A stretch of 6,118 nucleotides of DNA from Spartobacteria bacterium (GTDB lineage Bacteria > Verrucomicrobiota > Verrucomicrobiia > Chthoniobacterales > Chthoniobacteraceae). The notes under the pieces were generated by a model. That model saw nothing but the letters and a program-made list of their open reading frames with translations. It made no database searches and was not told the DNA's origin. Location of the stretch: NCBI GenBank assembly GCA_025350985.1, contig JANXWU010000301.1, positions 1 to 6,118 on the forward strand. The letters run 5' to 3'. The position numbers and the translations under genes are program-made. Positions 5,380 to 6,118 of the stretch are shown one piece after another; the first letter of the stretch is position 1, and the number at the start of each line of letters is the position of its first letter.

Positions 5380-6118
5380 TTATCGCTTCGCACGCACGCA
5401 GACCGTGAACGACGTCCCCTCGCCCATCTTCGTGCGCACATGGATGCCGCCCTTGGCCTCGTTCACCAGCCGCCGCACGATCGACAAACCCAGGCCCGTG
5501 CCCTGCCCTTTAGTGCTGAACTTTTCCTCGAAAATCTTGCGCATCTGCTCCGCGTTCATGCCCGGTCCCTCATCGCGCACCGTGACCGCCAGCGCCGGGG
5601 CGGTGTTGACGAAACCGTCGCGATTGATGAAGCGCTCGCCGGAGCTCTCGTCGATGGCATTCACCGCAAACGGCTCCCGCAGCGGACGCACGCTCACCTC
5701 CACCCGATGCGGAGTGGCGGAAGATTGGAGCGCATTGAGGGTCAGATTCAGCAGGATTTGCAAAAGATCGGTTCCGTTGATTTCCGCCAGCACATCGTCG
5801 GGCAGTTCGTGGATCAGAAGTTCGTGACCCTGCCCGCTCGGATGGCGCATGAGCAGCTCTTTCACATCGCGCAGAACTTGATTCACGCTCACGCTTCCCG
5901 CGACTCCCGCCGCCCCGTGCAGGAAGCTGAGGTAGCGCCGTGAGATTTCAAAACAACGATGCACCTGGCCGGTTAAAATCGAGAGGTCGCCTTTGATTTC
6001 CTCAAGTTGCGAGCCCTCCACGCTGGAGAGATTTCCGAGCGCGGTGGTGATGGATTCGATAAACCCGGAAATGACCGTGAGCGGACTGTTGATGTCATGC
6101 AGCACGCTCGCGTAAATC
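5380..6118 (-). CDS. Sensor histidine kinase, C-terminal transmitter region (5' partial)
   Basis: Autophosphorylating kinase of a two-component system. Only the last 245 residues are in the window; the frame stays open to position 6118 (IYAS precedes VLHDINSPL), so the GTG at 6105 is an internal Val and the sensor region lies outside. Numbering from that Val as 1, the H-box is HDINSPLT with phospho-acceptor His3. A helical dimerisation domain runs to about residue 65. The ATP-binding domain has the N-box LLNLTLNALQSS (Asn120, Asn124), G1 box DEGPGM (178-183), F-box region IFEEKFSTKGQ (191-201) and G2 box GTGLGLSIV (202-210). It ends with the typical GGIHVRTKMGEGTSFTVCV strands and a short basic tail. 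All catalytic boxes are intact. Between the N-box and G1 box is an unusually long acidic/polar loop (about 141-170). No response regulator is visible; one may lie beyond the window. The next gene on this strand, 78 bp away, encodes the DUF1080 protein. Confidence 0.93.
   Translation of the reverse strand, partial: IYASVLHDINSPLTVISGFIESITTALGNLSSVEGSQLEEIKGDLSILTGQVHRCFEISRRYLSFLHGAAGVAGSVSVNQVLRDVKELLMRHPSGQGHELLIHELPDDVLAEINGTDLLQILLNLTLNALQSSATPHRVEVSVRPLREPFAVNAIDESSGERFINRDGFVNTAPALAVTVRDEGPGMNAEQMRKIFEEKFSTKGQGTGLGLSIVRRLVNEAKGGIHVRTKMGEGTSFTVCVRAKR

Overview
The window looks like chromosomal DNA of a GC-rich bacterium of the Planctomycetes-Verrucomicrobia (PVC) group, most likely a Verrucomicrobiota member. 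This is inferred from family content. The first two genes carry the 'Pirellula/Verrucomicrobium type' membrane-bound-dehydrogenase and heme-binding domains, which are strongly expanded in that group, and a secreted DUF1080 protein of the kind abundant there follows. No ribosomal RNA or other taxonomic marker is present, so genus cannot be given.

Layout. (1) Positions 1-1967, plus strand: 3' part of a large beta-propeller (PQQ/glucose-dehydrogenase-like) protein with a C-terminal HEAT-repeat region; its start lies outside the window. (2) Positions 1964-3073, plus strand, overlapping by ATGA: a secreted HEAT-like protein ending in a mono-heme c-type cytochrome domain. In many relatives these two parts form one polypeptide; here they are two translationally coupled genes. 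(3) Positions 3074-3360: intergenic region almost filled by a nested inverted-repeat element of about 218 bp, bracketed by an 11-bp direct repeat, which looks like a small non-autonomous mobile element. (4) Positions 3361-4458, plus strand: secreted N-acetylmuramoyl-L-alanine amidase (Amidase_3) with a copper-amine-oxidase-like N-terminal domain. (5) Positions 4480-5301, minus strand, convergent with the amidase: secreted DUF1080 / 3-keto-disaccharide hydrolase-like protein. (6) Positions 5380-6118, minus strand: C-terminal catalytic half of a sensor histidine kinase, cut by the window end.

Functional reading. Genes 1 and 2 plausibly form a periplasmic oxidation module: a propeller dehydrogenase-like subunit passing electrons to a heme c domain. 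The DUF1080 protein nearby would fit periplasmic carbohydrate processing, but it is on the opposite strand and a shared pathway is only an inference. The amidase is a cell-wall remodelling enzyme with no obvious link to its neighbours. The kinase lies upstream of the DUF1080 gene on the same strand with a 78-bp gap, and its response regulator is not visible.

I did not find an evidently new defence or mobile system. The most unusual items are the split dehydrogenase/cytochrome pair and the nested repeat element with possible target-site duplication.
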